DNA of 64,000 bases from Rhizobiaceae bacterium (GCA_025698895.1 JAILWO010000002.1:1116001-1180000), one strand, 5' to 3'. Positions 44,788 to 54,547 are shown, counted from the first letter of the stretch. Translations and numbers: made by a program. The notes: a model not told the origin generated them from the letters alone.

Positions 44788-45926
44788 GCCGCCAGCCTCC
44801 GGCGCGACGGCGCAAGCTGATCGGTGCTCACGCCCTCGTCGGCGATGTCGCTAGGCACCGGCTTTCCAAGCGCCAACGCCGCGGCCAGCCTCGCCAAGGC
44901 CGGCGCTGTCTGGATGCCGTAGCCGCCCTGTCCGGCGAGCCAGAAAAAACCGGGCATGACGGGATCGTAGCCGACGACCGGGTTCTTGTCCGGCGCGAAG
45001 GTCCTCAGCCCCGCCCAGCGGTTCTCGATCGCCCGTATCTCGAGGTCGAATGCGGTCTCGATCCGGTCGACGCAGATCGCGATGTCCAGTTCCTCCGGCT
45101 GCGCGTCGCAGGGCGGGGAAGGGGTCTCGTCGGCTGGCGACAGGAGCAGGCGTCCCGATTCAGGCTTGAGATAGAACTGCTCCTCGATGTCGACCACCAT
45201 CGGCCAACCGGCCGCGTCGACGCCGTCCGGCGTCGCCACCGTCATCGCTGTCCGTCGCTTCGGCACCAGCCCTGCAGGCGTCGCGCCCGCCAGGCGCGCG
45301 ATCTCGTCGGCCCAGGCGCCGGCCGCGTTGATGACCGTTCCCGCCTCGAAATCGCGGCTGCGCGTGCCGATGCGCCAGCCGCCGTCGATCCTCTCCAGCG
45401 ATTGGATTTCACCATCGAGGATGATGCGGCCACCGGCGGCTGTGAAGGCGCGCAGATAGCCGTGATGCAGGCCGTTGACGTCGATGTCGCTGGCATCGGC
45501 CTCGAAGACAGCGTCGGCGGCATAGCCGGGCCGCAGCAGCGGCATCATGGCCCCGAGCTCCTTTGCCGGCAGCCGGCGCATCGCGCCGCGGTCGGCGACC
45601 GCGTCGAGCATCGCTTCGACGTGAGCGGTCTGGTCGGCGCGCGCCACCATGACTACGCCGCGTGGCGAAAGCAGCGGCGTCGCGGCAAACTCCTTCGGCG
45701 GGTTGCGGAAGAACCCGATCGAGGCGCGGCTGAGCGCCCGGATGGGCGCGGGGCCGTATGTGGTCGAGAACAGCGCAGCCGACCGTCCGGTGGTGTGATA
45801 GCCTGGCTGGGTCTCGCGCTCGATCAGCACGACGCTTGCCTCGCGCGCCAGTTCGCGGGCGACGCCCGCTCCGGCGATGCCGGCGCCGATCACCGCAAAA
45901 TCAAACCGTCCGGCCGTCTGGTCCAC
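44784..45926 (-). CDS. FAD-dependent oxidoreductase (DadA/glycine oxidase-like)
   Basis: A 380-residue D-amino-acid-oxidase-type flavoprotein. The FAD dinucleotide motif VIGAGIAGAGVARELA covers residues 12-27, followed by GYHTTGRSAALFS and, near the C-terminus, WLAGQGGYGIQTAPAL. It would oxidise an amine, amino acid or 2-hydroxy acid; the substrate is unknown. It is the first gene of the operon divergent from the XRE-cupin regulator. Confidence 0.9.
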   Translation of the reverse strand: MDQTAGRFDFAVIGAGIAGAGVARELAREASVVLIERETQPGYHTTGRSAALFSTTYGPAPIRALSRASIGFFRNPPKEFAATPLLSPRGVVMVARADQTAHVEAMLDAVADRGAMRRLPAKELGAMMPLLRPGYAADAVFEADASDIDVNGLHHGYLRAFTAAGGRIILDGEIQSLERIDGGWRIGTRSRDFEAGTVINAAGAWADEIARLAGATPAGLVPKRRTAMTVATPDGVDAAGWPMVVDIEEQFYLKPESGRLLLSPADETPSPPCDAQPEELDIAICVDRIETAFDLEIRAIENRWAGLRTFAPDKNPVVGYDPVMPGFFWLAGQGGYGIQTAPALARLAAALALGKPVPSDIADEGVSTDQLAPSRRRLAA

Positions 45927-45963
45927 CGCGATCCCCTCATGCAGCGATCGGACGCTAACAAAG

Positions 45964-46002
45964 ATTTTCCTATGAGCAAACAGAAATTTTCCTATAGGAA
46001 AA
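45964..46002. promoter_or_regulatory. Palindromic operator and direct half-site for the XRE-cupin regulator
   Basis: ATTTTCCTAT occurs at 45964-45973 and again at 45986-45995, exactly 22 bases (two helical turns) apart. The second copy is part of a perfect 16-bp palindrome, TTTTCCTATAGGAAAA (45987-46002). The site sits in the 112-base gap between divergent genes, in otherwise GC-rich DNA. Confidence 0.75.
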
Positions 46003-46038
46003 GTAGACGGGAACGGGACGCGGAGCTAGTTTCGAGCT

Positions 46039-46686
46039 ATGGACCAGAAGGTGCCCCAATCGCCGCCGACCCTTGCCGACAGGCGCGTGCGCCTCGGCGA
46101 GCGTCTGCGCAAGCTCAGGCGGGAACGGGGATTGACCCTGCAGGAGGTGGCGACGCGCGCGGGGCTGGCGGTCTCGACGGTCTCCAAGGTCGAGCGTGGC
46201 TTGATGGCACCCACCTATGACCGTTTCAGCCAGCTCGCCGAAGGGCTCGGCGTCGACATGGCGGCCCTGTTCGCCGATGGTGAGCGCTTCCGGCCCGGCG
46301 AGGTCGCGATCGCGCGCGCAGGCCAGTTTCGCCTGCACGAGACCGAGAACTATGTCTACGAAATGCTGTTTCCCGAGGTCTGGAACAAGGCGATGACGCC
46401 CATGATGGGCAATCTGCGCGCCTTCGAGACGATGCGCTTCGACCGCTTCGTCAGCCATCCGGGCGAGGAGTTCCTGCTGGTGCTGGCCGGGCGGGTCACT
46501 GTCCACCTGCAGGACCGCTCGCCTGTCGTGCTGGAGGTCGGCGAAAGCATCTATTTCGACAGCAGCCGCGGCCATCTCTACGCGTCGGCCGGGGCGGAGG
46601 ATGCGCGCATCCTCGTCGTGTGCACCCGCCTCGAGACGGATCGGCTGGATAGTTCCGCCAACCACCTTGAGAACGATAACAGCTAG
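46039..46686 (+). CDS. XRE-family regulator with C-terminal cupin domain
   Basis: A 215-residue regulator with an N-terminal Cro/CI helix-turn-helix (about residues 20-75; LTLQEVATRAGLAVSTVSKVERG) and a C-terminal cupin (about 130-200; HPGEEFLLVLAGRVTVHLQ, VGESIYFDSSRGHLYASAG) that probably senses a small ligand. It is divergent from the M81/TRAP operon, with a strong palindrome in the shared promoter region. It most likely regulates that operon and itself. Confidence 0.93.
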   Translation: MDQKVPQSPPTLADRRVRLGERLRKLRRERGLTLQEVATRAGLAVSTVSKVERGLMAPTYDRFSQLAEGLGVDMAALFADGERFRPGEVAIARAGQFRLHETENYVYEMLFPEVWNKAMTPMMGNLRAFETMRFDRFVSHPGEEFLLVLAGRVTVHLQDRSPVVLEVGESIYFDSSRGHLYASAGAEDARILVVCTRLETDRLDSSANHLENDNS

Positions 46687-46722
46687 AATTGGTCATTGCC
46701 TCGGTACCTTGAAGGCAAATTC

Positions 46723-48603
46723 TCATACATAGGCTGAGGATTGGGCGAGCGCATGGCCGACCAGCCGCCGCGCGATCCGTTCGCGCCACCCGGATGGGAT
46801 CTCCAGACCCATCCGGGCCAGTTCCCTCTCGTGCCGTTGCTCTTCCCCGCCGGATGTCAATGCCGACCAGACCGTTGCCGCCATGGCTCCCTTGGTGGCC
46901 GTATTGTCTCGCAACCACGCCAATGCCGGAAGGAGGCGCTGTTCCTCCGGCGTGAAATCCGTGCCGAAGGGAAATGTTCGACACCAGCCGGACTCGCGGG
47001 CCGGTTCGAGCGCCGCCTCGATGGTGGCGGCTATATTGCGCTTGGCAGCGTCCGGTGGGTGCAAGCCCGGCTCGACCTTGCCGACGTCACGCGCCCGCGA
47101 AAGCAGTTCGTCCTGGAACGCCGCGTCGGCAATGGCGAGCATGGCGGCGATGCAGTCGCGGTCGGAGCGGCCGCGCAGGTCCGCTACGCCGTATTCGGTC
47201 ACCACCATGTCGCGCAGGTGCCGGGGGATCGTCGTGTGCCCGTAGCTCCACAACAGCCGCGACACACGTTTTCCCTTCGCCCGCCGTGTCGCGTTGAGCG
47301 TGATGATCGAGCGCGCGCCCTCCAGCGCGAAGGCCTGCGCCACGAAATTGTACTGGCCGCCGACGCCCGACACGACACGCCCATCGTCCAGTCCGTCCGA
47401 CACCACGTCGCCGGTCAGCGTGGCCATCATGGCGGTGTTGACGAAGCGAGCGTCTGTGCGGTCGGCCCGCTTGCGTGCTTCGTTGCCGTAAAGCTCGTTG
47501 ACGAAGGAGATGCCACGCATTTGGAACAGGTCGCGCTCCTCTTCGGGTAGCTCGCGCAGGAACTGGTAGAACCCCGCCGATCCGAGAAAGAATCCGGAAT
47601 GGAGCAGTGCCCCGTCGGCCGCCTTCCGTCTCAGGATGCCGGCCCGGTAGAGTTCGGCGAAGCCGTCGACGAACATCTCGCTCGCCGCATAGAGCCCCGT
47701 TTCGAACCGGCCGGTCTCGCGTCCTTCCGGGACGGTCCCGTGACAGAGCCGCGCCAGCACCTCGGCAAACAGTGCGGGCTCTTCGTGGCGCAGGATCAGG
47801 GCGGCCGTCACCGCATCCCCCAGCGAGCCGATGCCGATCTGCAGCGTCCCGCCATCCTTCACCAGGCTCGCCGCATGGATGCCGATCGCGTGGTCGGCGC
47901 TCGAGACGGGCTCCTTCGGCGTCGCGAACAGTGCTGGCTCCTCGCCAGGCGTGTGCAGAACGAGGTCGAAGCGGTCGGCGGGCAACGCCGCCTCGCCGCC
48001 CATGAAGGGCAGGGCGGCGTTCGTCTCGCCCACCATCAGGAATCTGCCTTCGCGGCGGTTCACCACCGGCAGCAGGTCGAGGGTGATGTCGGTGTTGCAC
48101 GACAGGCTGTAGCGCGCGTCCGCTCCTTCGCCGGCCTGGGAAACGAGCTGCGTTATGCAGTTGATGCCGCGATCGAGCATGTAGCCGGCGGCATGGGTGT
48201 AGTTGGCCGACATGTAGGCCTGCTGGGCCTCGGGCACGCTCAGCCATTTGCCGGCCAGCAGGAAGAACTCCGAGACCGTGACATTGTCGGGCATGTCGCC
48301 CGCGCGCAGCGCCGCCGCATAATCCAGCCGCTCATAGCCGGCGAACAGCCGCTGGACCAGCGGCTCCACGAAGCGGCATTCGAGATCGGACGACCAGGAC
48401 GGCGGCTCAAGCGTCAACGCCGTGTAGATGTCGAGCCGGATGGCCGGATCGGCGGCGGCGCGCCGGTAGAGCGCGTTGGCGATGCGATTGGCCTTGCCGA
48501 GCCCCAGTGGCAGACCGAGCACGATCCGCCCCTCGAGCGCTTCGACGATGCGGTCCGCGACTGCGTCCGCCGACGACAGGATGACGGGCCGGGTCTCCGT
48601 CAT
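46723..48603 (-). CDS. Acetyl-CoA hydrolase/transferase family protein
   Basis: A 626-residue CoA-transferase-fold protein of the acetyl-CoA hydrolase/4-hydroxybutyrate CoA-transferase family. Seen are GIGSLGDAVTAALILRHEEP near residue 250 and the C-terminal-domain segments GVGGQYNFVAQAFALEGARSIITLNATRRAKGK and YGVADLRGRSDRDCIAAMLAIAD. It is longer than the usual roughly 500 residues but similar to the long forms. The stop codon of its neighbour overlaps its start (ATGA). It is the last gene of the beta-oxidation operon, possibly recycling CoA or moving it between acids. Confidence 0.88.
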   Translation of the reverse strand: MTETRPVILSSADAVADRIVEALEGRIVLGLPLGLGKANRIANALYRRAAADPAIRLDIYTALTLEPPSWSSDLECRFVEPLVQRLFAGYERLDYAAALRAGDMPDNVTVSEFFLLAGKWLSVPEAQQAYMSANYTHAAGYMLDRGINCITQLVSQAGEGADARYSLSCNTDITLDLLPVVNRREGRFLMVGETNAALPFMGGEAALPADRFDLVLHTPGEEPALFATPKEPVSSADHAIGIHAASLVKDGGTLQIGIGSLGDAVTAALILRHEEPALFAEVLARLCHGTVPEGRETGRFETGLYAASEMFVDGFAELYRAGILRRKAADGALLHSGFFLGSAGFYQFLRELPEEERDLFQMRGISFVNELYGNEARKRADRTDARFVNTAMMATLTGDVVSDGLDDGRVVSGVGGQYNFVAQAFALEGARSIITLNATRRAKGKRVSRLLWSYGHTTIPRHLRDMVVTEYGVADLRGRSDRDCIAAMLAIADAAFQDELLSRARDVGKVEPGLHPPDAAKRNIAATIEAALEPARESGWCRTFPFGTDFTPEEQRLLPALAWLRDNTATKGAMAATVWSALTSGGEEQRHERELARMGLEIPSGWRERIARRLVGHALAQSSAYV

Positions 48604-50702
48604 TCGGCCCTGACCGCTTCCCATCCCTCGTCGGGCGAGAAGCGCGCGCCGTGCCGTTCCTCCAGTGCCTTCAGCGTGGCGACGACATCGTCCACGCCGC
48701 GCGAGCGCGCATAATGCATCGGACCTCCACGGAAGGGCGCGAAGCCGGTGCCGAAGATCATCGCAGCGTCCAGCGTATCGGCATCCGTCACCACCTCCTC
48801 GCGCAGCAGCCGCGCGCAGGTGTTGAGCATCGGCATGATCAGTCGATCGGCCATGCCGGGCTCGGGCGAGGGCGCATCCTTGTCCTTGCGGGGTTTGCCA
48901 TCCTTGTCGTACTCGTAGAGCCCTTTGCCGGTTTTGCGGCCGAGATCGCCTTTTTCGACCTTGTCGCGCAGCCAGCCTGGCACCCCCGGCATCGGGTCGT
49001 CGAGCGCGGCCCTGAGGCTTTCGGCAACGCTGAGGCCGATGTCGAGCCCGACCTGATCGGCCAGCTCGATCGGCCCCATCGGCATCCCGAAATCGCGCGC
49101 CGCCCGGTCCAGCGTCTCCTTCGCCACGCCCTCGTCCAGCATCACGAACGCCTCGACCAGGTAGGGCGTCAGCGCCCGGTTGACGAGAAAGCCCGGCGCG
49201 CTCTTCACCGGCGCCGGCAGGCGCGAAATGTCGCCGCAGAAGGCCCGCGCGCGCGCCAGTGCCTCGTCGCTCGCTTTGTCGTGCGAGACGATCTCGACCA
49301 GTTCCATCCGCGTGACGGGATTGAAGAAATGAACCCCGACCAATCTTTCGGGAAAAGGCAGGCCCTCGGCGAGTTCACTGAGCGGGATGCTCGACGTGTT
49401 GGTCGCCAGGATCGCGTCGGGCTTCATTCGGGGCGCGATGCCGGCATAGACCTTCTTCTTGACCTCGGCCTTCTCGGCCACCGCCTCGATGACGATATGG
49501 GCCCTGGCCGCACCGTCGCCGGCAATGTCGGGAACCAGCCTGTCGAGCGCATCGCGGCGCTCGATGCCCGAATGCAGCTTCTTGTCGTAGAAAGCCGCCG
49601 CGCGGCCGACCGCCTTCGCCAGCGCTTTCGGGTCGAGGTCGGTCAGCGAAACCGTCAGCCCCTGGGCGGCCGCCCAGGCCGCGATGTCGCCGCCCATGGC
49701 GCCGGCGCCGATCACGTGAACATGCTTCACCCGACTCTCGCCCTTGGCCAGGCTACGCAGTTTCTCGCGCAGGAAGAAAACCCGGATCAGGTTCTGCGCC
49801 GTCTCCCCGGCGAGCAGTCTCGAGAAGGAGCGAATCTCGCCCTTGCGCATCTCTCTAGGATCACCGCCGTGCTCTTCCCAGAGCTCGATCAGGCGATACG
49901 GGGCGGGGTAGTGCTCTTCAGGCGCGCGCTTCTCGGTTTCGGCGCGCATGCGCCCCGCCGCCAGCTTGCGCGCCGGACCGAATGACAGCGCCTGTCCCTT
50001 CAGGCCGTGTCCGCGCTTCGGCTTGCCGGAGTTGACCGCGGCGCGCACCGCGCTGTCGACGTGGCGCTCCTGGACGAGCTCGTCCACGAGCCCCAGCCGC
50101 TTCGCCTTGCGGTCATGCGCCGACTTGCCCGTCAGCATCATGGTCATCGCCTCGATCGGGTCGATGAGCCCGGTCAGCCGAAACGTGCCGCCGAGTCCCG
50201 GATGCAGGCCGAGCATTACCTCCGGGAAGCCGAGCTTCGCTCCGTGGACGGCGATGCGGCGGTCGCAGGCAAGCGCCAGTTCCAGCCCTCCGCCGAGGCA
50301 ATGGCCGTGCACGATCGCGATCGTTGGGAAGGGCAGGGCGGCCAGCCTGTCGATCACGCGATGCGCCTCGCGCATCCTTTCCTCGATCTCGGCGGCGTCT
50401 GTCACGCCACGAAAGTCGCGAATGTCGGCGCCTGCCGCGAAGCCGCCCGTCTTGGCCGAGCGGATCGCAAGGCCTTTCGGCCGCAGCCCTTCGACCTCGC
50501 TCAGCATCCGGTCAAGTTCGACGATGACGTCCTCCGAGAGCGTATTGGCGCTCTCGTCCTTGCGGTCGAGGATGAGCCAGGCGATGCCGTCCGCGCCCTT
50601 TTTCAGCGTCCAGTGGTCGGTGGTCGAGATGACCTCGTCCGGCCCCAGCTCCATCTCGCGATCGGCCAGGACCGACCGCACCGGCAGGCTTCTGTCGCGC
50701 AT
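48600..50702 (-). CDS. fadJ: Fatty acid oxidation multifunctional protein (enoyl-CoA hydratase/3-hydroxyacyl-CoA dehydrogenase)
   Basis: A 700-residue FadJ/FadB-type enzyme performing hydration and NAD-dependent oxidation. The N-terminal crotonase domain (about residues 30-225) shows AGADIRDFRG and HGHCLGGGLELALACDRR. The dehydrogenase domain begins with VIGAGAMGGDIAAWAAAQ near residue 328 and has NTSSIPLSELA and GVHFFNPVTRMELVE. It overlaps the thiolase and CoA-hydrolase genes. The start could instead be an internal Met about 16 residues in. Confidence 0.93.
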   Translation of the reverse strand: MRDRSLPVRSVLADREMELGPDEVISTTDHWTLKKGADGIAWLILDRKDESANTLSEDVIVELDRMLSEVEGLRPKGLAIRSAKTGGFAAGADIRDFRGVTDAAEIEERMREAHRVIDRLAALPFPTIAIVHGHCLGGGLELALACDRRIAVHGAKLGFPEVMLGLHPGLGGTFRLTGLIDPIEAMTMMLTGKSAHDRKAKRLGLVDELVQERHVDSAVRAAVNSGKPKRGHGLKGQALSFGPARKLAAGRMRAETEKRAPEEHYPAPYRLIELWEEHGGDPREMRKGEIRSFSRLLAGETAQNLIRVFFLREKLRSLAKGESRVKHVHVIGAGAMGGDIAAWAAAQGLTVSLTDLDPKALAKAVGRAAAFYDKKLHSGIERRDALDRLVPDIAGDGAARAHIVIEAVAEKAEVKKKVYAGIAPRMKPDAILATNTSSIPLSELAEGLPFPERLVGVHFFNPVTRMELVEIVSHDKASDEALARARAFCGDISRLPAPVKSAPGFLVNRALTPYLVEAFVMLDEGVAKETLDRAARDFGMPMGPIELADQVGLDIGLSVAESLRAALDDPMPGVPGWLRDKVEKGDLGRKTGKGLYEYDKDGKPRKDKDAPSPEPGMADRLIMPMLNTCARLLREEVVTDADTLDAAMIFGTGFAPFRGGPMHYARSRGVDDVVATLKALEERHGARFSPDEGWEAVRAE

Positions 50703-52057
50703 CACACCGCCTCCAGGAGCATGGCGCCGCCCTGTCCGCCGCCGATGCATTCGGTCGCGATTCCGGTCTTCCCGCCGAGGCGTTTCATGGCGTTGGCCAG
50801 GTGCAGCACGATGCGCGCGCCGCTGGTGCCGACAGGATGGCCGAGGCTGATCGCACCGCCATCGACATTGAGGATGCCGTGATCGATCCGCCCGAAGGTT
50901 CCCGCCAGGCCCAGCACCTTCCGGCAGAACGTCTCGTCCTCCCAGGCCGCCAGACAGGCCAGCACCTGCGCGGCGAAAGCCTCGTTGATCTCCCACAGCG
51001 CCACGTCCTGGCGGCTCATGCCGCGCCGCTGCAGGATCGGCGTCACCGACAGAACCGGGCCGAGACCCATGATGGAGGGATCGAGCGCGGCCCATTCGCT
51101 GTCGACCAGTCGCGCCAGCGGCTCCAGCTTGTGCTTCCTGATCGCCTCCTCGGAAGCCAGAACGACCCAGCAGGCGCCGTCGGTGATCTGGGACGAGTTT
51201 CCGGGTGTCACCTTGCCGTGTGGCTTCTCGAAGACCGGCTTCAGCTTGGCGAGTTTGTCCATGGTGGAGTCCGGCCGCACCCCGTCGTCATGATCATGGA
51301 TCGTGCCTTCCCGGTCGAAGGCGGGGATCGCCTCGCCTTCCAGCCAGCCTTCCTTTTGCGCCGTCGCCAGCCGCCGATGGCTTTCAAGCGCATAGGCGTC
51401 GGCCGCCTCGCGGGAGATATCAAAGAGGTGCGCCAGCACCTCGGCCGTCTGGCCCATGTTCAGTTCGGTGATGGGGTCGGTCAGCCCGCGCTCGAGCCCG
51501 ATCACCGGTTTGGCGAAGCCCGGCCGCAGGCCGGAAATGGCCGACACCTTGTCCATCGTCGATTTGGCGGTGGCGAACTCGCCGAACCACTCGACGGCTT
51601 CCTGCCTGAGCACCAGGGGCGCGTGCGAAAGCGCTTCTGTCCCGCCCGCCAGGATGAGGTCGGCCCTGCCGGCCTCGATGGTGCGGAAGGCACTGTCGAG
51701 CGACTGCATGCCTGACCCGCAATTGATCTGCACGGTATAGGCCGTCATCGCCGCGCCCAAGCCGAGCCTCAGCGCCGCGACGCGGGCAGGGTTCATCTCG
51801 TCGGCGATGACATTGACGCAGCCGAGCACCACCGTATCGAAAGCGTCCGGTGCGAAGGGCTGGCGCAAAAGCAGCGGCCGGCCGCACTGGACAGCCAGGT
51901 CGACCGGCGTGAACGGGCCGGGCTTGTTGCGGGCGCGCAGGAAGGGCGTGCGTGCGCCGTCGACGATATAGACCGGCCTCCCGCCGCCGCGGGTCGGGCG
52001 TGACGGCGCGGGCTTCGGCGTGGCGGCCCGCTTGGTGGCGGTCGTCGCTCGCGCCAT
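50702..52057 (-). CDS. fadI: Acetyl-CoA C-acetyltransferase (FadI-like thiolase)
   Basis: A 451-residue thiolase completing beta-oxidation. The catalytic Cys113 lies in [31 protein letters not shown] and CIGGGQGGAML complete the active site. An N-terminal Lys/Pro/Thr/Ala-rich stretch of about 26 residues precedes the fold and may be a disordered tail or a start-site overcall. Its start and stop touch fadE and fadJ by one base each, indicating one operon. Confidence 0.93.
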   Translation of the reverse strand: MARATTATKRAATPKPAPSRPTRGGGRPVYIVDGARTPFLRARNKPGPFTPVDLAVQCGRPLLLRQPFAPDAFDTVVLGCVNVIADEMNPARVAALRLGLGAAMTAYTVQINCGSGMQSLDSAFRTIEAGRADLILAGGTEALSHAPLVLRQEAVEWFGEFATAKSTMDKVSAISGLRPGFAKPVIGLERGLTDPITELNMGQTAEVLAHLFDISREAADAYALESHRRLATAQKEGWLEGEAIPAFDREGTIHDHDDGVRPDSTMDKLAKLKPVFEKPHGKVTPGNSSQITDGACWVVLASEEAIRKHKLEPLARLVDSEWAALDPSIMGLGPVLSVTPILQRRGMSRQDVALWEINEAFAAQVLACLAAWEDETFCRKVLGLAGTFGRIDHGILNVDGGAISLGHPVGTSGARIVLHLANAMKRLGGKTGIATECIGGGQGGAMLLEAV

Positions 52058-54351
52058 TATTCCGCGGCCTCCGGCATCGACTTGCGCTGCGTGGATTTGC
52101 GTTTCGGCTGCTTCTTCGCGCCATGCTGCGCGGCGATCGGCGAGATATCCTCCATCGGCCAGGCGTCGACGCGCACCACCTCGACAATGGCCGCTTCCGC
52201 TTCGCCCAGCCTGGATCGCTCGTCCTCGGAGATCCTGCCGGCCTTCAGCGCCTCGTCGGCGTCGCGGATTTTCGCGTCGCGCATCTTCTTCTCGATGGGT
52301 TCGATCCCGGTCACCAGCTCGAACGCCCGTTCCAGATGCGCCAGCGCGTGGTCGGGCCGGCCTTCACCCCAGTAGAGCCCCGGTGTCAGCCTGTCGCGCT
52401 GCAGCGAGGGCTTGAGCAGCATCTCGGCCAGTTCGTTTGTCAGCCGGTCCGACGGCTGTTTGTGACCGAAGCCGAAGGGGAACGCGCCGGCCCTGATCAT
52501 CCAGGCGGCCCAGCGCGCCGGCAGGTTGCGCAGCACGCCGTCGAAGGCGACGTTCATGCGCTCGACGCCCTGCAACATGACGTAATCGACGATCGGTCGG
52601 TCTTCCTTGAGGCGCCCCTCGTCTTCGTGGCGCTTCAGCACCGCACCCAGCAGGTAGAGTTCCGACAGGATGTCGCCAAGCCTGGCCGAGATCATCTCCT
52701 TGCGCTTCAGTTCGCCGCCCAGCGTCAGCAGCGCCATGTCGGCCGACAGCGCGAAGGCAGAGGCGTAGCGCGACAGCGCGCGCCAGTGATGGGGCATGTC
52801 CGCGCCCTTGGGCGCGCGGCCGAAGGCGCCGGCCCACGCCCGCAGCTTGGCGCGGCCGGCCGTTTTGATCGAGTGTCCGACATGGCGCCAGAAGTTGCGG
52901 TCGAACGCTTCCAGCCCCGCCTTTTCGTCTTCCTCAGACAGCGCCAGCAGTTCCTCCAGCATAAATGGATGCGAACGGATCGCGCCCTGGCCGAAGATCA
53001 TCAGATTGCGGGTCAGGATATTCGCGCCCTCGACCGTGATGCCGATCGGCACAGAGCGGAATTGCCCGCCCATATAGTTGCGTGGTCCGTCGATAATCGT
53101 CTTGCCGCCATGGATATCCATGGCGATCTCGACCGATTGGCGCATGCGTTCGGTCGCGTGATACTTCATGATCGCCGACACGACCGACGGTTTGTGACCC
53201 TCGTCCAGCGCCGCCACTGTCAGCCGCCGCGCGGCGTCGATCAGGTAGGCGTTGGCCGTGAGCTGAGCGAGCTTTTCGCGGATGCCTTCGAACAGCGAGA
53301 TCGGAATGCCGAACTGGCTGCGCACCCGTGCGTAGGCGCCGGTGGCCCGCGCACACATGGCCGCCGCCGCGGCCGACTGCGAGGGCAGCGATATGCCGCG
53401 CCCGGCCGCGAGCGCCGTCATCAGCATCTTCCAGCCCTGGCCGATCTGCGCTTCGCCGCCGAGGACGTGGTCGAGCGGCACGAACACGTCTTTGCCGTAG
53501 AGCGGCCCGTTCTGGAAATGCGTCATTTGGGGAACGTGGCGCTCGCCATGGCTGACGCCCGGCGTCGATGTCGGCAGCAGCGCCACCGTGATGCCGAGGT
53601 CCTCGCCCCTGCCCAGGTGGTTCTCGGGGTCGGACATCTTGAAGGCGAGCCCCATCACCGTCGCGATCGGGCCTAGCGTGATGTAGCGCTTGTGGAAATT
53701 GAGCCGGATGCCCAGCACGCGCTCGCCCTCGAACTCGCCGTATTCGACCACGCCGCTATCCGTCATGGCCGCCGCGTCGGACCCGGCATCTTCCGAAGTC
53801 AGGCCGAAGCAGGGGATTTCCGTGCCCTCGGCCAACCTCGGCAGCCAGTAATCGCGCTGCTCGTCGGTGCCGAAATGCATCAGGAGCTCGCCGGGCCCCA
53901 GCGAATTGGGCACCATGACCGTGACTCCCGCCACGACACTGGCCGACGAAACGGTGCGAACCACCTCCGAATGGGCGGTGTTGGAAAAGCCAAGCCCGCC
54001 ATATTTCTTCGGAATGATCATGCCGAAGAACTTCTTCTCGCGCATGAACCGCCATACCTCTGGCGGCAGGTCGCGGTCCTCCCAGGTGATTTTCCAGTCA
54101 TCCACCATGGCGCACAGTTCGCGCACCGGACCGTCTATGAAGGCCTGCTCCTCCGGGCTGAGCTTCGCCTGAGGCGTCACCATCAGTTCGTCCCAGTCCG
54201 GATCGCCGGAAAACAGCGCGCCGTCCCACCACACCGTCCCGGCGTCAATGGCGTCGCGTTCGGTTTCCGAGATCGGCGGCATCACCCCGCGCGCCCATTT
54301 GAAGAGCGGCGCGGTCAGATACTTCTTTCGCGTGTCGGCAATCGTCATCAT
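52057..54351 (-). CDS. fadE: Acyl-CoA dehydrogenase (FadE-like, long form)
   Basis: A 764-residue acyl-CoA dehydrogenase that introduces the first double bond of beta-oxidation. The dehydrogenase core shows PKKYGGLGFSNTAHSEVVR, CFGLTSEDAGSDAAAM and RGISLPSQSAAAAAMCARATGAYA. A long C-terminal helical extension is typical of FadE and absent from short-chain enzymes. It is the first gene of the fad operon, divergent from the TetR regulator. Confidence 0.93.
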   Translation of the reverse strand: MMTIADTRKKYLTAPLFKWARGVMPPISETERDAIDAGTVWWDGALFSGDPDWDELMVTPQAKLSPEEQAFIDGPVRELCAMVDDWKITWEDRDLPPEVWRFMREKKFFGMIIPKKYGGLGFSNTAHSEVVRTVSSASVVAGVTVMVPNSLGPGELLMHFGTDEQRDYWLPRLAEGTEIPCFGLTSEDAGSDAAAMTDSGVVEYGEFEGERVLGIRLNFHKRYITLGPIATVMGLAFKMSDPENHLGRGEDLGITVALLPTSTPGVSHGERHVPQMTHFQNGPLYGKDVFVPLDHVLGGEAQIGQGWKMLMTALAAGRGISLPSQSAAAAAMCARATGAYARVRSQFGIPISLFEGIREKLAQLTANAYLIDAARRLTVAALDEGHKPSVVSAIMKYHATERMRQSVEIAMDIHGGKTIIDGPRNYMGGQFRSVPIGITVEGANILTRNLMIFGQGAIRSHPFMLEELLALSEEDEKAGLEAFDRNFWRHVGHSIKTAGRAKLRAWAGAFGRAPKGADMPHHWRALSRYASAFALSADMALLTLGGELKRKEMISARLGDILSELYLLGAVLKRHEDEGRLKEDRPIVDYVMLQGVERMNVAFDGVLRNLPARWAAWMIRAGAFPFGFGHKQPSDRLTNELAEMLLKPSLQRDRLTPGLYWGEGRPDHALAHLERAFELVTGIEPIEKKMRDAKIRDADEALKAGRISEDERSRLGEAEAAIVEVVRVDAWPMEDISPIAAQHGAKKQPKRKSTQRKSMPEAAE

Positions 54352-54463
54352 GAACCCCGGTCGTCAACGAACGGCTTGGCCGATGGTTCCGACCTCCGGC
54401 TCGCGTTGCCGGTACCAGGGCCAGCGACTTGCAGATCACACACTATCAGTAAAGGCTCGCGGT

Positions 54464-54492
54464 TTGAACGTCGCGGCGACCCGCCTTATAGG
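54464..54492 (+). promoter_or_regulatory. Putative promoter of the fad-operon TetR gene
   Basis: TTGAAC (54464-54469) and TATAGG (54487-54492) are 17 bases apart. The spacer contains GTCGCGGCGAC (54470-54480), a short palindrome that could be part of an autoregulatory site. It lies 55 bases before the TTG start. Confidence 0.5.
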
Positions 54493-54547
54493 ACGGCATG
54501 CGAAGGCGCGGTCCATCCGGCCGGCGAAACGAAACCGGGAGGCCGAG

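Noticed and set aside
54248-54547. N-terminal extension of the TetR protein upstream of 54548
   Set aside because: The added 100 residues run through the fadE 5' end and the divergent promoter; a TTG with a good GGGAGG site gives a normal-length regulator.
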